Part shown: piece after piece, positions 22,611 to 34,125 of the stretch
Layout: each line of letters starts with the position of its first letter
How positions within the stretch are numbered: position 1 is the stretch's first letter
Source of the DNA: Dasypus novemcinctus
Taxonomy: Eukaryota > Chordata > Mammalia > Cingulata > Dasypodidae
DNA: 64,000 nucleotides
NCBI RefSeq assembly: GCF_030445035.2
Contig: NC_080694.1
Location: 76,223,257-76,287,256 of the forward strand
Direction: 5' to 3'
The notes under the pieces: model-generated
Databases searched by the model: none
Seen by the model: only the letters and a program-made list of their open reading frames with translations
Told to the model about the DNA's origin: nothing
Program-made: the position numbers and the translations under genes

Positions 22611-24515
22611 GAAATAGTACAATATAAAATTATGAAATAATGATTTTAGTTTAAGCATACAGTAACATCAGGAGCTAACAGTCAAATTAAAAAAGGAAAA
22701 CTAAAAGATGAGTAATCTCTTTTAAAGTAGATTGTGAATACTAAAGAATAAAGGATACTTAGGCAGATAGCAGAATGCTAATGGTATTATGTTGGAAAAA
22801 ATAGGCAAGTGATGCAAACCACTAATTTTGATGTGTAGTGTGGTCTATTTCTTGAAGTTTCCTGCCTTATGGATGTTCATTTTACTGTTCCTTTCTTTTT
22901 TCTATGCTAGTGCCTCCTATTTTTCTGCATTGCTTGCTGTCATAGAGCCCTTCTTTCTGGGAATGCAGCATCCTTTCCTTTGGAGAATAACACCTTCCAA
23001 TGCCTGTGTGGTTCTAGTTTAACAAAAACACTGTACAACCTCTCACTCCAACAACTGTCATCTAAATCAGTCATGGAGCCCATGAGACTAAATTATGAAC
23101 TATACAATAATACACTTTCATTTCCCATTTCCTGGACTATTTGTTATTCCTGTCACTAATTTTATATCCACATGAAATAAAAATCACTCCTCACTGACGT
23201 TATGTTACTTTCAACAATTAACTGTCTCCTCTAGATATTTAAATATTTAGCAAATAAAGTCTTGTATTATCTCTATATTTATCACTCTCCATGCTTTCCA
23301 TTCAAGGTTTGGGTTTAGGCAAGACCATGGGTAATAAATCCAGTGGGATATATTCAGATCCTCCTCAATAGAAAAAAATAGCAGGAAAAACCCAGAGAAA
23401 TTTTTTCTCAGAATTTACCATAAACTAAAACTCAGAAAGATGCACTAGGCACTAAATCTGGGGGAAACAGAAAATTCCAGATAAAAATATAATTAAAAAG
23501 TTTAGATTATTTCAATTTATTGAAGAATCTTCTTCTCTATATAGGATTAAGTGCCATAAGGAAACTGCACCACTATTTACACCACCAGCATTCCAAAATA
23601 AGAAACAAATTTTTAGTTAAATGTGCAAATTAATGTGTATGAAGTCTCCGTCAGTAAGCAATGAGTGCTAAGTCTACATGATGATCCCTGGGTATAAGGT
23701 AATGATGATTTCACTGTTTCCTTTTAGTTGTCCTGGACAACCAAGCCAGTATGTTCTGCATGGAGCAGTTAGAAAGATTAGGAAACCACAGTAGCATTTT
23801 GAGGGTGGATGGAATTAGGTCACTGCATCAGAATTCTTCAGAGAAACAAAAACAATGGAATTTAAGCACATATGGATAGATAGATGATAGTTAATTAGTT
23901 AGAAACCCCATATTTATCTGAAGGTCTTCAAATGACTGGTTGAAGCACACCCATTTTTACAGGGTAATTTTGAAAAGTTAACTGATTAAATATAACAGAA
24001 GGGGGAGTGTGCATGAGGGAGACTATTGTATTGGGTAACCAGAGTTATAGGCCTGCAACCAACCCTACCCTTCCCACAAGTTAACATAGTTTCTTGGAAT
24101 GACTACAGGGCTCTTCTCTATATGAGTCCTTCAGTCTCATTTACCTCTCTGATAGCAGTCATTTCTGGATGTGTTCTCAACTCATGTATAATGAAGGAAC
24201 ATTCTGAAAAAAATATTAATGGTAGGTTCTAGAAGCTACATTTGTATTCCCTGATCATTCTTTCTTTGCCAAACGAGGATAAATTAACTCCTAACATATT
24301 TTCCTTCCCCAGATTGTTTTTAAATAGTATTTATGGAAATATATACTATTTATGTATTTTTTTTATTTTTCCATTAAATGTTTTATTTTAGACTAGCTTT
24401 AGATTCAAATAACAGTTGAAGTATACAGAGGGCTCCCAGATACTTCACACACAGATTCCCCAATTATTATTATTTCATATTCATTGGATACTTTTGTCAA
24501 AACTGATGAAACAAT
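22611..24515. other. Intergenic stretch with one unclassified repeat
   Basis: No gene is seen. About 23820-24240 starts with a gaattcttcagagaaacaaaa motif and a short gata run, features of a widespread mammalian repeat that I cannot name with confidence. Confidence 0.4.
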
Positions 24516-24529
24516 AGTGAGACATTATT

Positions 24530-24954
24530 TTTTTAAAGATTTATTTTATTTTATTTATTTCTCTTCCCTTCCCCCCTCCCTCTGCCCCAGTTGTCTGTTC
24601 TCTGTGTCCATTTGCTGTGTGTTCTTCTTTTTGTCTGCTTCTGTTGTTGTAGCAGCATGGGAATCTGTGTTTCTTTTTGTTGCATCATCTTGCTGCATCA
24701 GCTCTCCATGTATGTGGCACCATTCCTGGGCAGGCTGAACTATCTTTCTTGCTGGGTGGCTCTCCTTACAGGGTGCACCCCTCGCATGTGGGGCTGTCCT
24801 ATGTGGGGGACACCCCTGCATGGCACGGCACTCCTTGCATGCATCAGCACGGCACGTGAACCAGCTCCACACGGGTCAAGGAGGCCCGGGGTTTGAACCG
24901 TGGACCCTCCATGTGGTAGACGGACGCCCTAACCCTGGGCCAAGTCTGCTTCCC
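24530..24954 (-). mobile_element. DAS-type SINE, complete, with 14-bp target-site duplication
   Basis: The same family as 6563-6928 in reverse: on the + strand it runs from a T/(ttta)n tail to a tRNA-like head containing the B-box complement gggtttgaacc. The flanking repeat agtgagacattatt is exact at 24516-24529 and 24955-24968. Confidence 0.9.
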
Positions 24955-24968
24955 AGTGAGACATTATT

Positions 24969-25261
24969 GTTACCTAAAGTACACACTTATTTGGATTTTC
25001 TTTATTTTTACCTGTTATCCACTTTTGGTCTGAAGAATGTATGAAGGATAACACATTCCATTATTTGTCATGCCTCCTTAGACTCCTCCAGACTGTGACA
25101 GTTCTCAGACATTTAAAAAATTACCTTGACAGTTGTAAGGAGTATTTTGCAGAATGTCCTGCCTCTTCACTATTGGATTACCATGATATTTTGGGGGCAA
25201 GAATACCACAAAATGCCATTTCATCACACCATATCAAGGTTACATCCTATAAACACAATTT
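24969..25261. other. Unassigned stretch, no gene seen
   Basis: About 290 bases with no recognised element. Confidence 0.4.
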
Positions 25262-28047
25262 TGTAAAATTTAATTTTTATTGTATTTTTGAAGATATATA
25301 GATCACAAAAAATGTTACATTAAAAAATACAACAGCTTCCAACATACCCCCACACCCCGCCCCATCCCACTCCTCCCACATCAACAGCCTCTTTCATCAT
25401 TGTGGCACATTCATTGCATTTGGTGAATACATTTTGGAGCACTGCTGCATTGCATGGGTTATAGTTTACATTGTAGTTTACACTCTCTCCCAGTCCATTC
25501 AGTGGGATATGGCAGGATATATTATGTCCAGACTCTGTCCCTGCAATATCTTATAGGACAACTCCAAGTCCCAAAAATGCCCCCCACATCACGTCTCTTC
25601 TTCTCTCTCCCTGCCCTCAGCAACTACCATGGCCTCATTCACCAGATCAATGCTACAGTTCCTCCCATTACTAGTCACAGTAGATCTATAGTAGAATACC
25701 AATAAGCCCATTCAGATAGCGATGTCCACTCCACCTCTATATCGAGAGGAGGCCTAGATGCCTCATGGTTGCTAGATACAATTCTCCTTTTTGGAGTTGT
25801 AGGCACTCTCAGTTCCCTGGTGTGGTGGTTGACCATCTTCACCTCCCTGGTAACTGACCTGGGTAAGTCCAATGAACAAGAGAGCAGGAGTTGTAACTCT
25901 GCCGAAGCACAGGTCCCAGTTGGCACTCGGCCAGTCCAGACATTCAAGTCTCCTGTGTATACCCCAACACCAGTACCAACAACAGGTTCAGTAAAAGTGA
26001 CAGAAGAGGCATGTATAGAAAGTTCAAATCTGAGTCCAACTTCATCATACTCAGGAACACAAACTCCAAACTGGGGCCCAATGACAAGGCACTGAACTCC
26101 AGAGCCATCTGCCATGATTTGTACAGGGATGGGATAAGATGGGGGCATAAGGATATTATTGGGTCAGACTTTGCAGGCTTAATGGTTGCAAGGGTTGGGA
26201 GGATTGGTCAGATAGCCCAAGGAGCTGGAGGGAAGGTTGGGGGGAACAGTGGAACATGGGAGATTGTCAGGTATGTGGTTGAAACTAAAATGTTGAGAAA
26301 ATTCTTTAGAAAATATAATAAGGAAGGATTACCTGTTTAAGGTGCTAAAGGGGTGGGGCATCTGGCACAGGGGCAGGCTTCTAGGGAGTGTGTGAGTGTT
26401 TATCTTGTAATAGTGTGTTATATCATTGAGTGGAGATCCATAAGGTTAGTGGGAAGATATACCCACATCCTGGTAAAGCCTGATGTTCTCAAAAAGAGGG
26501 AATTGTGTCTCTTGAGAGAATTGGTGGCTCCCAGTCGGGGAGGATAGTATAATATGTCAAGCTCTCAGCATTCTTGCAAGTATCTGTGAATCTGGCCCTT
26601 CAAGGAGTGAAGCTCAGTTGACACTGTGAGCCCTGAGCAGAGAGGGGAGAGGACTAGAATAGATGGAAGCACAGAAACTGGGGCAATGGAAGTGTTCCAT
26701 AAGATTGTGCAATGATGGATATAGGAAATGCTAAATTTCACCAAAAATGTATAAAATCTACACGCTAAAATGTAAGCCATAATGTAAACCATAATGTAAC
26801 CAAAATTAGAAAATTATACACATCTAAAATATCAACCATAATGTAAGCCAAAATGGAACCATGATTGATACTTGTGCTTCAGTATCTGTACATCAACTTC
26901 AGCAAATATAACATGAACATGTAAAAAGATCGTTACTGGGGAAGGGGGAGAAAGGTTTGATAGTGGATATATGGGAACCCCCTATATTGTATATGTGACT
27001 TTACTGTGATCTAAACTGTTTTGAAGACAAAATTAAAAATTAGGGGGAAAAAAAAGGATGTAGATCCGGAGGAAGAAATGAAAGAAATTGCCTTGCCACT
27101 GCACATACAGGGCAACACCTATTACAGTGATGAAAGGGAAAATGTAGAAAACAAAGTTTTATTATTTTCCATTTTTAATATTCCAATTCATTTTTACTTT
27201 ATTTATGTTTTCTAAATTAGTTTGTATTCTGTTTCTAAGCTTTAAATATATCACTACTATCTCATTTTCCTATTAATTGAATTTGGCAATTCATTAGGCT
27301 TCATTTTTTAAGAGGTTTTGGACCACAGAGGGATTCAACTATGGCAGGGGAGGAGTGGTGGTGTGGGGTGCTATGGATGGGGCACACATAGTTGGAAGGG
27401 TGTTCTCCAGAGCACGTATATAGGGTATAATTAAATGTTTGGCTATTCATTGGTATTTTCATACTAGTTACAGGTACAAATGACAACTGAGGAAGTGCTG
27501 AGTTCCTAGCCAGGAGAGCTCTGTCACTTTCCCCAATGGAACAGCAACAGCCCCCAAGCTCAAGGGCAAAGACTGGTGAAGAAGCATGTTCCGATAAAGA
27601 GTCCTTGATACTGAAGACTATGCTTATGAGCCTATGTGCCTGGAATATGAACTAGGCCTGGAGCTGCAGGGTGCCTAAGAGGTACCTCCTGAGAGCCTCC
27701 ATGTTGCTTAAATGTGGCCACTGTCTAAGCCAAACTCAGCATGTAAATTCATAACCCTCCCCCCAGCATGTGACTTGACTCTCGGTGATGAGCCTCCCTG
27801 GTGCCTAGGGATTACTACCAATCACTAACTGGTGATGCGACTAGGAAAAGACCTTGAATAAAAGGGGAAAATGGTAAAGATAAATGAGATTATATGGCTA
27901 AAAGTCTTCAAAAAAGAATCATAAGGTCATCAGAGGGGTCACACTTAGGCACACCTCAGCAGGATCCCAGAGACTGCCAAAGTAGATACAACCACAGGTA
28001 CTGTTGCTCCTGAGGGCTATGGAGGCACACAGGTTCTACAATCATGG
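25262..28047 (-). mobile_element. Twin-primed L1 3' insertion, minus orientation
   Basis: 25262-26120 is the last ~860 bp of the L1 3'UTR in minus orientation. At 26121 the orientation flips: 26121-28047 is upstream 3'UTR in plus orientation. The two pieces meet in the L1 sequence with a 7-base overlap (atcatgg at 28041-28047 and its complement at 26112-26118), as expected for twin priming. Together they cover essentially the whole long 3'UTR. No convincing target duplication was found. Confidence 0.75.
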
Positions 28048-28360
28048 AATAATATAATATTTAAATATACCTATATAGAGAGTTTGACAAATACGAAAAA
28101 TTAGTACTCTCTTTTAAAGTCCCTTCCAACTTAAGGAAGAGTCCTTCTCTTATCTCGCTCACACCCCATTCTTGTCTTCCCTCAAATAGCCATTACTTAA
28201 ATGTTTAAAACTAGAGCCTAGTTTAGCAATAAAATACTTTTAATTGAAATTTTATTTGAGATAAATGCAGTTGTAAAGAGATAAGACATATTTAGTAGAC
28301 TTTGCCTATCTTTTCATAGATGCTTTTCAGCAGGTTGTGATCATTCCTTTTTTTAAAATT
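28048..28360. other. Unassigned stretch, no gene seen
   Basis: About 310 AT-rich bases between two L1 elements; nothing recognised. Confidence 0.4.
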
Positions 28361-30900
28361 TTATTTGTATTTTAAGCCTTTCTTTGTGTATGTTTGTGTG
28401 TATACATATGAACTCAAAATTCCCCATTTTAACCAATTTTCATCCATTCCCCAAAACATTTTCATTACATCACATAGAAACTTTTGCCTATTAAACAATA
28501 AATCTCCCTTCTCTTCCACAGAGCCTCTGATAACCTGCAATCTACTACCAGTCTCTATGAAATTTTCATATCCTCAGTATTTCATATAAACAAATTCATA
28601 CAATATTTTACTTATTGCATTTTGCTCATTTCACTCAACATGATATATTGAATGTTAGCCATGTGTTATTATGCATCAGAACTTCATTCCTATTTATGTC
28701 TGATTAATATTTCAATGTCTCTATATATGCTACATGTTGTTTATTCATTTTCCTTTGATGGGCACTAGGGTTAATTCCACATTTTGGCTACTGTGACTAA
28801 TGATGTTATAAACATTGGCATACAAATTCTTTTGCATATTTGTGTATTTTCATAATTCTGGATATTTACTAAGAAGTAGGGTTGCCAGGTCATATAATAA
28901 ATCTTTGTTTAACTTTCTGAGGAAACATTAAAATGATCTCTACATTGGCTACACCATTTACAAATGCAACCAAAAATTATATGTTCCAATTTTCCCATAT
29001 CTTTACTAATACTTGTTATTTTCTGTTATTCTTGTTATTTTCAATAGTAGTCTTCCCAGGGGTTGTAAAGTAGTGTTTCTTTATTGTTTGTATTTGCATT
29101 TCCCTGGTGACAAGTGATGTTGAGTGTGTGACATGATTATTTGTCATTTGTATATTTTCTTTGGAGAAATGTCTATTCAAGTCATTTGTCCATTTTTTAA
29201 TTGGGTTATTTGTCTTTTGGTTGCATTGTAGCAGTACTTTATATTTTTTGAATTTTGAACTCTTATCAGATACATTGTTAACAATTATTTTCTTCCATTT
29301 TGTGATTGTCTTTTGTTCCATTCTTTTTCTAGTTTCCTGAAAGTTAGTTATCATTAATGTGATTTCAATGATGTCAAATCACTTTTCTTTGTCTGTTGAG
29401 ATATTCTTGTAATTTTCATCCTTTTTTCTATTAAAAGGGCATATTATATTAATTGAATTTTAATGGATATGTCAACCTTTCATTCCTTAGGTAAATCCCA
29501 CTTATTCAAGGTTCATAATTCATGTTAAACATTGCAAGATCTTGAGTGTAATATTTTGCTGTGTTTGCATCTATATTCATGAAAGAATAGTAGCTTTACC
29601 TCTAACTTTGTTTCACTTTGCCCTTGTCTCACTGTGTAAACCTGGCCTGACTGAAAGTGTTAGGAAATATCCATACTCCTCTATTTTGTTGAAGAGAATG
29701 GAGGGTTCTTAACATTTCTGTTTTAAAAACTTCATAAACTTAACCAGAGAAAGTATCCAGTTCTGGGCTTTTTAATTAGTAAATTATTTTCTCTGCTTGT
29801 TATAGGTCCATTCAGATTTTCCATTTTTTATTGATTATGAGTATTTGCTGTCTTTTTGGGAATTTATCATTTCACCTAAAAGGTCTAATTCACTGCCATG
29901 AAGTTATTGAAAATTTGCAAATTTTTCCTTGCAATCTTTAAATCTGTAAGATCAGCAATGATATATCCTATTTAATTCTTGATTTTGGTAATGTATTTTT
30001 TAATGGTTTGAAAACATTTCCTAATTTAATCTTGATTTATTTTGTATTCCTTGAGTTATTTATAATTGTGTTCTTTGATTTCCAAATAGTTTTGGAATTC
30101 CCACATCTTTTTTTCTGTTGTAGTTTCTAATTTAATTCAATTGTGGGAGGACATACAATGTCCAGTAACTGTCCCTGCAGTACCACCCAGGACAGCTCCA
30201 AGTCCTGAAAATGCCCCCACATCACATCTCTTCTTGATACTCCCTACCCTCAGCAGCCACCATGGCCACTTTCTCCACATCAATGCTACATTTTCTTCGA
30301 TTACTAATAACAATAGCTCATGAATAGAATATCAATAAGTCCACTCTAATCTATACTATATTCCTCCATTCTGTGGACCCTGGAATGGTTGTGTCCACTC
30401 TACATCTATATCAAGAGGGGGCTTAGATTCCACATGGCTGATGGATGCAATCTCCTGCTTTCAGCTGTAGGCACTCTTGGCTCCCTGGTGTGGTGGTTGA
30501 CCTTCTTCACCTCCATGTTAGCTGAATGGGGTAAGTCCAATAAACCAGAGTGTAGGAGGCTCAGGGCCTGGCTATCACAGACAGTCCAAAGATTCAGGTC
30601 CCGTGAGTTTACAATTAGCCTCAGCACCAGCCACAGGTCCAGTAAAAGTAACAGGAGAGGCTTGTTGGGACTAGTTTTATGAGCTATCATATTGTCTATT
30701 TTGGAGAATGTTATCTGTGTGCTAGAGAAGATTTTGTATTCTGTTGTTTTGGTATGGTATGTTATATAAATGTCACTTAAGCCTAGGTGGTTGATAGAGA
30801 TTTTCAAGTAGCCTATATTATTCCTGTTTGTTCATCTGTCTAATGTTTTAATATTTATTGATAACGGAGAATTAATAACTCCAATTATTTTTTTAATTAT
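28361..30900 (-). mobile_element. Old L1M element (3' end through ORF2), interrupted
   Basis: 28361-28650 resembles the 3' end of mammalian L1M elements. 28650-30147 and 30671-30900 are ORF2 in minus orientation, passing from the C-terminal part through reverse transcriptase to the endonuclease region. It is far more diverged than the other minus-strand L1s. The segment 30148-30670 is foreign to it. Confidence 0.7.
30148..30670 (-). mobile_element. Internal L1 3'UTR fragment lacking the 3' end, inside L1M
   Basis: The fragment matches 34340-34880 (3'UTR of L1-B) in the same orientation. It starts internally and lacks the last ~220 bp and any A tail. The host L1M sequence stops at ...attgtgg and resumes at ttttatgagctatcatat, so roughly 100 bp of host were lost at the junction. 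Confidence 0.6.
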
Positions 30901-30934
30901 CCAATTCTCCCTTCAGTTCTTCTAATTATTATTG

Positions 30935-31172
30935 TATTATTTAATTTTTTTATGAACTGTGGGCCAGAGAATGATCCCAGGACTGGGACCTCCTTTGCAA
31001 GAAGCCAGTACTCAACCACTGAACTACATTATCTTCCCTAAGATTTTTAAAAGTTTGTTTTGTTTGTTCTTTATTTCTGCTTTTTTCAGGAGGAATGGGG
31101 AAATAAATCTGGGATTTTCCATGTGAAAGGCAGGACTGCAACTGCTTGAGCCACATCCACTCACCTTCTGCT
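30935..31172 (-). mobile_element. Two-headed (composite) tRNA-derived SINE
   Basis: Read on the minus strand it contains two tRNA-like heads in series. The first is around gtggctcaagcagttg. After an A-rich linker comes a second around gtagttcagtggttgag, with a degenerate B box ggtcccagtcctgg. Both heads resemble xenarthran SINE heads. Either a dimeric subfamily or one SINE inserted into the tail of another could explain it. Confidence 0.6.
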
Positions 31173-31189
31173 GCCATTTTTTTACTTAT

Positions 31190-32805
31190 GTAAGTATATC
31201 ACTTAGACATAAACATATATAAACAATAAGTTTATAGTAATAGTTGTGAACTTACCAAACAATCATCCACATATGCAGAATCCTCAAACAATACCCCTTT
31301 ATCCACACTCCACACTGTGGTGGAATTCGTTACAGATTATAAAATAATATAATCCAATTGTTACCACATTACTAGTTTACATTTGCCCGCATTTTTCATA
31401 CTGCTCCATTATCAACACTATACACCTTTGGCATAGATGAAAGAATATTACATTATTACTGCTAGCCAGTGTCCTTAGGTCACTCCATTTATATTTTTCC
31501 CATGTTTCTCCAAATTCCCACCACCTGCAGTAATGAGGAATATTTGCTCTGGCTAACAAGGACGCTTGCATCTCTACCACCAACCACAATTCTCATCAAT
31601 TTCTGGATTTACTGTGCTATTCAGTTTCTAGATTATTCTCTAGCATTCTGTCAACTGACATTTATATCCCTAGACTATCATTTTCAGCCACATCCCCATT
31701 TATAAACTAGCTGTTATTCATTATATGTAACCACCCACTCTATATATTTCCACACTTTTATAGTAAAGCTAATTAAAACTTCTACATACATTCAACATCA
31801 GTAGTCCATCTAAGTCCTCCTCTTACCTTTTTAAGAATTCACCACCTACTACTAGGTCTTGAGGACATTTTCTTACATTTTCTTCTAGAAGCTTTATGGT
31901 TCTTGCTTTTATTTTCAGGTTCTTGATCCATTTTGAGTTAATTTTTGGATAAGGTGTGAGATAGGGATCCTCTTTACTTCTTTTGGCTATGGATATCAGG
32001 TTCTCTTGGCACCTTTTGTTAAAAGGACTGTTCTGCCTGAGCAGAATGGGTTTGACAGACTATTCAAAAATAATTTATCAATACATGTGAGGGTCTGTTG
32101 CTGAACCATCAGTTTGATTCCCGTGGTTTATGTGTCTGTCTTTTTGCCAGTACCACGCTGTTTTTACCACTCTAGTTAGGTAATATGATCTATAGTCTGG
32201 AGATGAAAATCCTCCAACTTCACTTTTATTTTTTAAGATATTTCTGTCTATTCAGAACCACTTATCCTTCCAAATAAATTTGATAATCATGTTTTCAAGT
32301 TACTTAAAAATGTTGGTGGAAATTTTATTGGGATTGCATTCAATATGTATATCAATTTGAGTGTAATTGACATCTTGTTGATATTTAGTCTTATGATTCA
32401 TGAGCACAGAATGCTCTTCCATATATTTAGGACTTTTAGAACGTCTTTTAATGTTGAGTAGTCGTTTCCTGAATACAAGTGCTTTACATTGTTGGTTAAT
32501 TTTATTCCTTCATATTTTGGTTTCATCTTTCATTTTATTTTCACCACTCTTTTGACAGTTTCAGTTACTTTTATTGATATAATTTTCATTTTCAGACTCT
32601 CTCCTTGGTCTCTCTCTCCTGTCATTTCTTTTCAGGTTCTAGCACACCCTTTAATATTTCCAGAAAATCTGAATTCTTTCTTACAAATTCTCTCAGTTTC
32701 CATTTATCTGTGAATATTCTAATCTCACCCTCATTTTTGAGAGACAATATTGCCAGATAAAAGATTTTTGGCTGGAAGTTTTACTCTTGTAGTATCTTAA
32801 TATAT
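31190..32805 (-). mobile_element. L1 with large internal deletion (3'UTR, ORF2 end, ORF1 end)
   Basis: 31190-31865 is the second 3'UTR type (homologous to 3400-4065, opposite strand). 31865-32595 is ORF2 C-terminal to mid region. 32600-32805 is the ORF1 C-terminal region, joined directly to it, so most of ORF2 is missing. All frames are broken. Confidence 0.65.
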
Positions 32806-32985
32806 CATAACCCCAAGAGCACCAGTATCTGGGGTTGTCTTTACTTTGACTGTCTATGGGATCCTGCTGAGATGTGTGTAAGCATGACCTGTCTGATGAT
32901 CTTGTGACTCATTTTGAAGTCTCTAAGCCATATGAATTCATCTATCTTTTCCATTACCCCTTTTCATCCAAGGTCTTTTTTTTTT
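32806..32985 (-). mobile_element. L1 3'UTR fragment
   Basis: It matches part of the L1-B 3'UTR around 35020-35170 (the acctggggttgt...ctgctcaggtgt landmarks) in the same orientation and ends in a T run at 32978-32988. Confidence 0.55.
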
Positions 32986-34125
32986 TTTAAGGTGTGAGAT
33001 GGTAAACCTCTCTCATTCTTTTGCTTATGGATAGCTAATTCTCCAATCACCATTTGTGGAAGACGCAATCACCTCCCGTTTGAGTGGGTGTGGTAGCCTT
33101 GTCAAATATCAGATGACTGTATATGTGAGGATCTATATCAGATCTCTCAATTTGGTTGTCTTGATCAGTATGACTATTCTTGTGCCAATACCATGTCATT
33201 TTACCCACTATAGCTTTGTAGTATGTTTAAAGTCAGATAGTGTGATTACTCTGATTTCATTTTTTTTTTTCAATATATCTTTGGCTCTTCAGGGCCTCTT
33301 TCCCTTCCTAATAAATTTCATAGTTAGTTTTTCCAATTCATTAAAAAATGATGTGTTGATTTTGATTGAAGTTGCAATATATCTGTAGATCATTTGGGGT
33401 AGTAAAAACATCTTGATGATATTTAGTCTTCCTATCCATGAACAGGGAATGTATTTCCATTTATTTAAGTCTGCTTTGGTTTCCTTTAGCAGTGTTACGT
33501 AGTTTTCTGTGTATAAGTTTTTTATATCTTTAAGCAAATTTATTCCTAGGTATTTGATTTTTTAATTTACTGTTGTAAATCATATATTTTTTTGATTTCC
33601 TCCTCAGGTTGTTAATTATTAGTGTACAAAAATCCTTCTGATTTTTATGCCTTAATCTTATAACCTGTGACTTACTGACCTCATTTGCAAGTTCTAGAAA
33701 CTTTGTTGTAGATTTTTCAGTGCTTTCTATGTATAGGATCCTGACATCTGCAAATAGTGAAATTTTGACTTCAACCTTTCCAATTTGGTCCTTGTCTCAG
33801 TGCTCGAGCAAGTTCTTCTAACACAGTGTTAAACAGGAGGGGTGATAGTGGTCATCCTTGTCTTGTTCCTAATCTTGGAGGTTAAGAATTTAGGATTTCA
33901 CCATTGTAAATGATGCTAACTGTTGATTTTTCATATATAGGCTTTATCAAGATCGAAAGTTTCCTTCTATTCCTAACTTTTGCAGTGTTTTTATCTGGAA
34001 ATGGTGCTGTATTTTGTCAAATGCTTTTTCTGCATCTTTGGATATGATTATGTGATTTTTTTCCTTCAATCTGTTTATGTGATGTATTACATTGATTTTC
34101 TTATGTTGAAACATCCTTTTTTTTT

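Noticed and set aside
25675..26148. 157-codon minus-strand frame in L1 3'UTR
   Set aside because: The equivalent 3'UTR region in L1-B and L1-C is not open in the same frame, so it is not a conserved gene.
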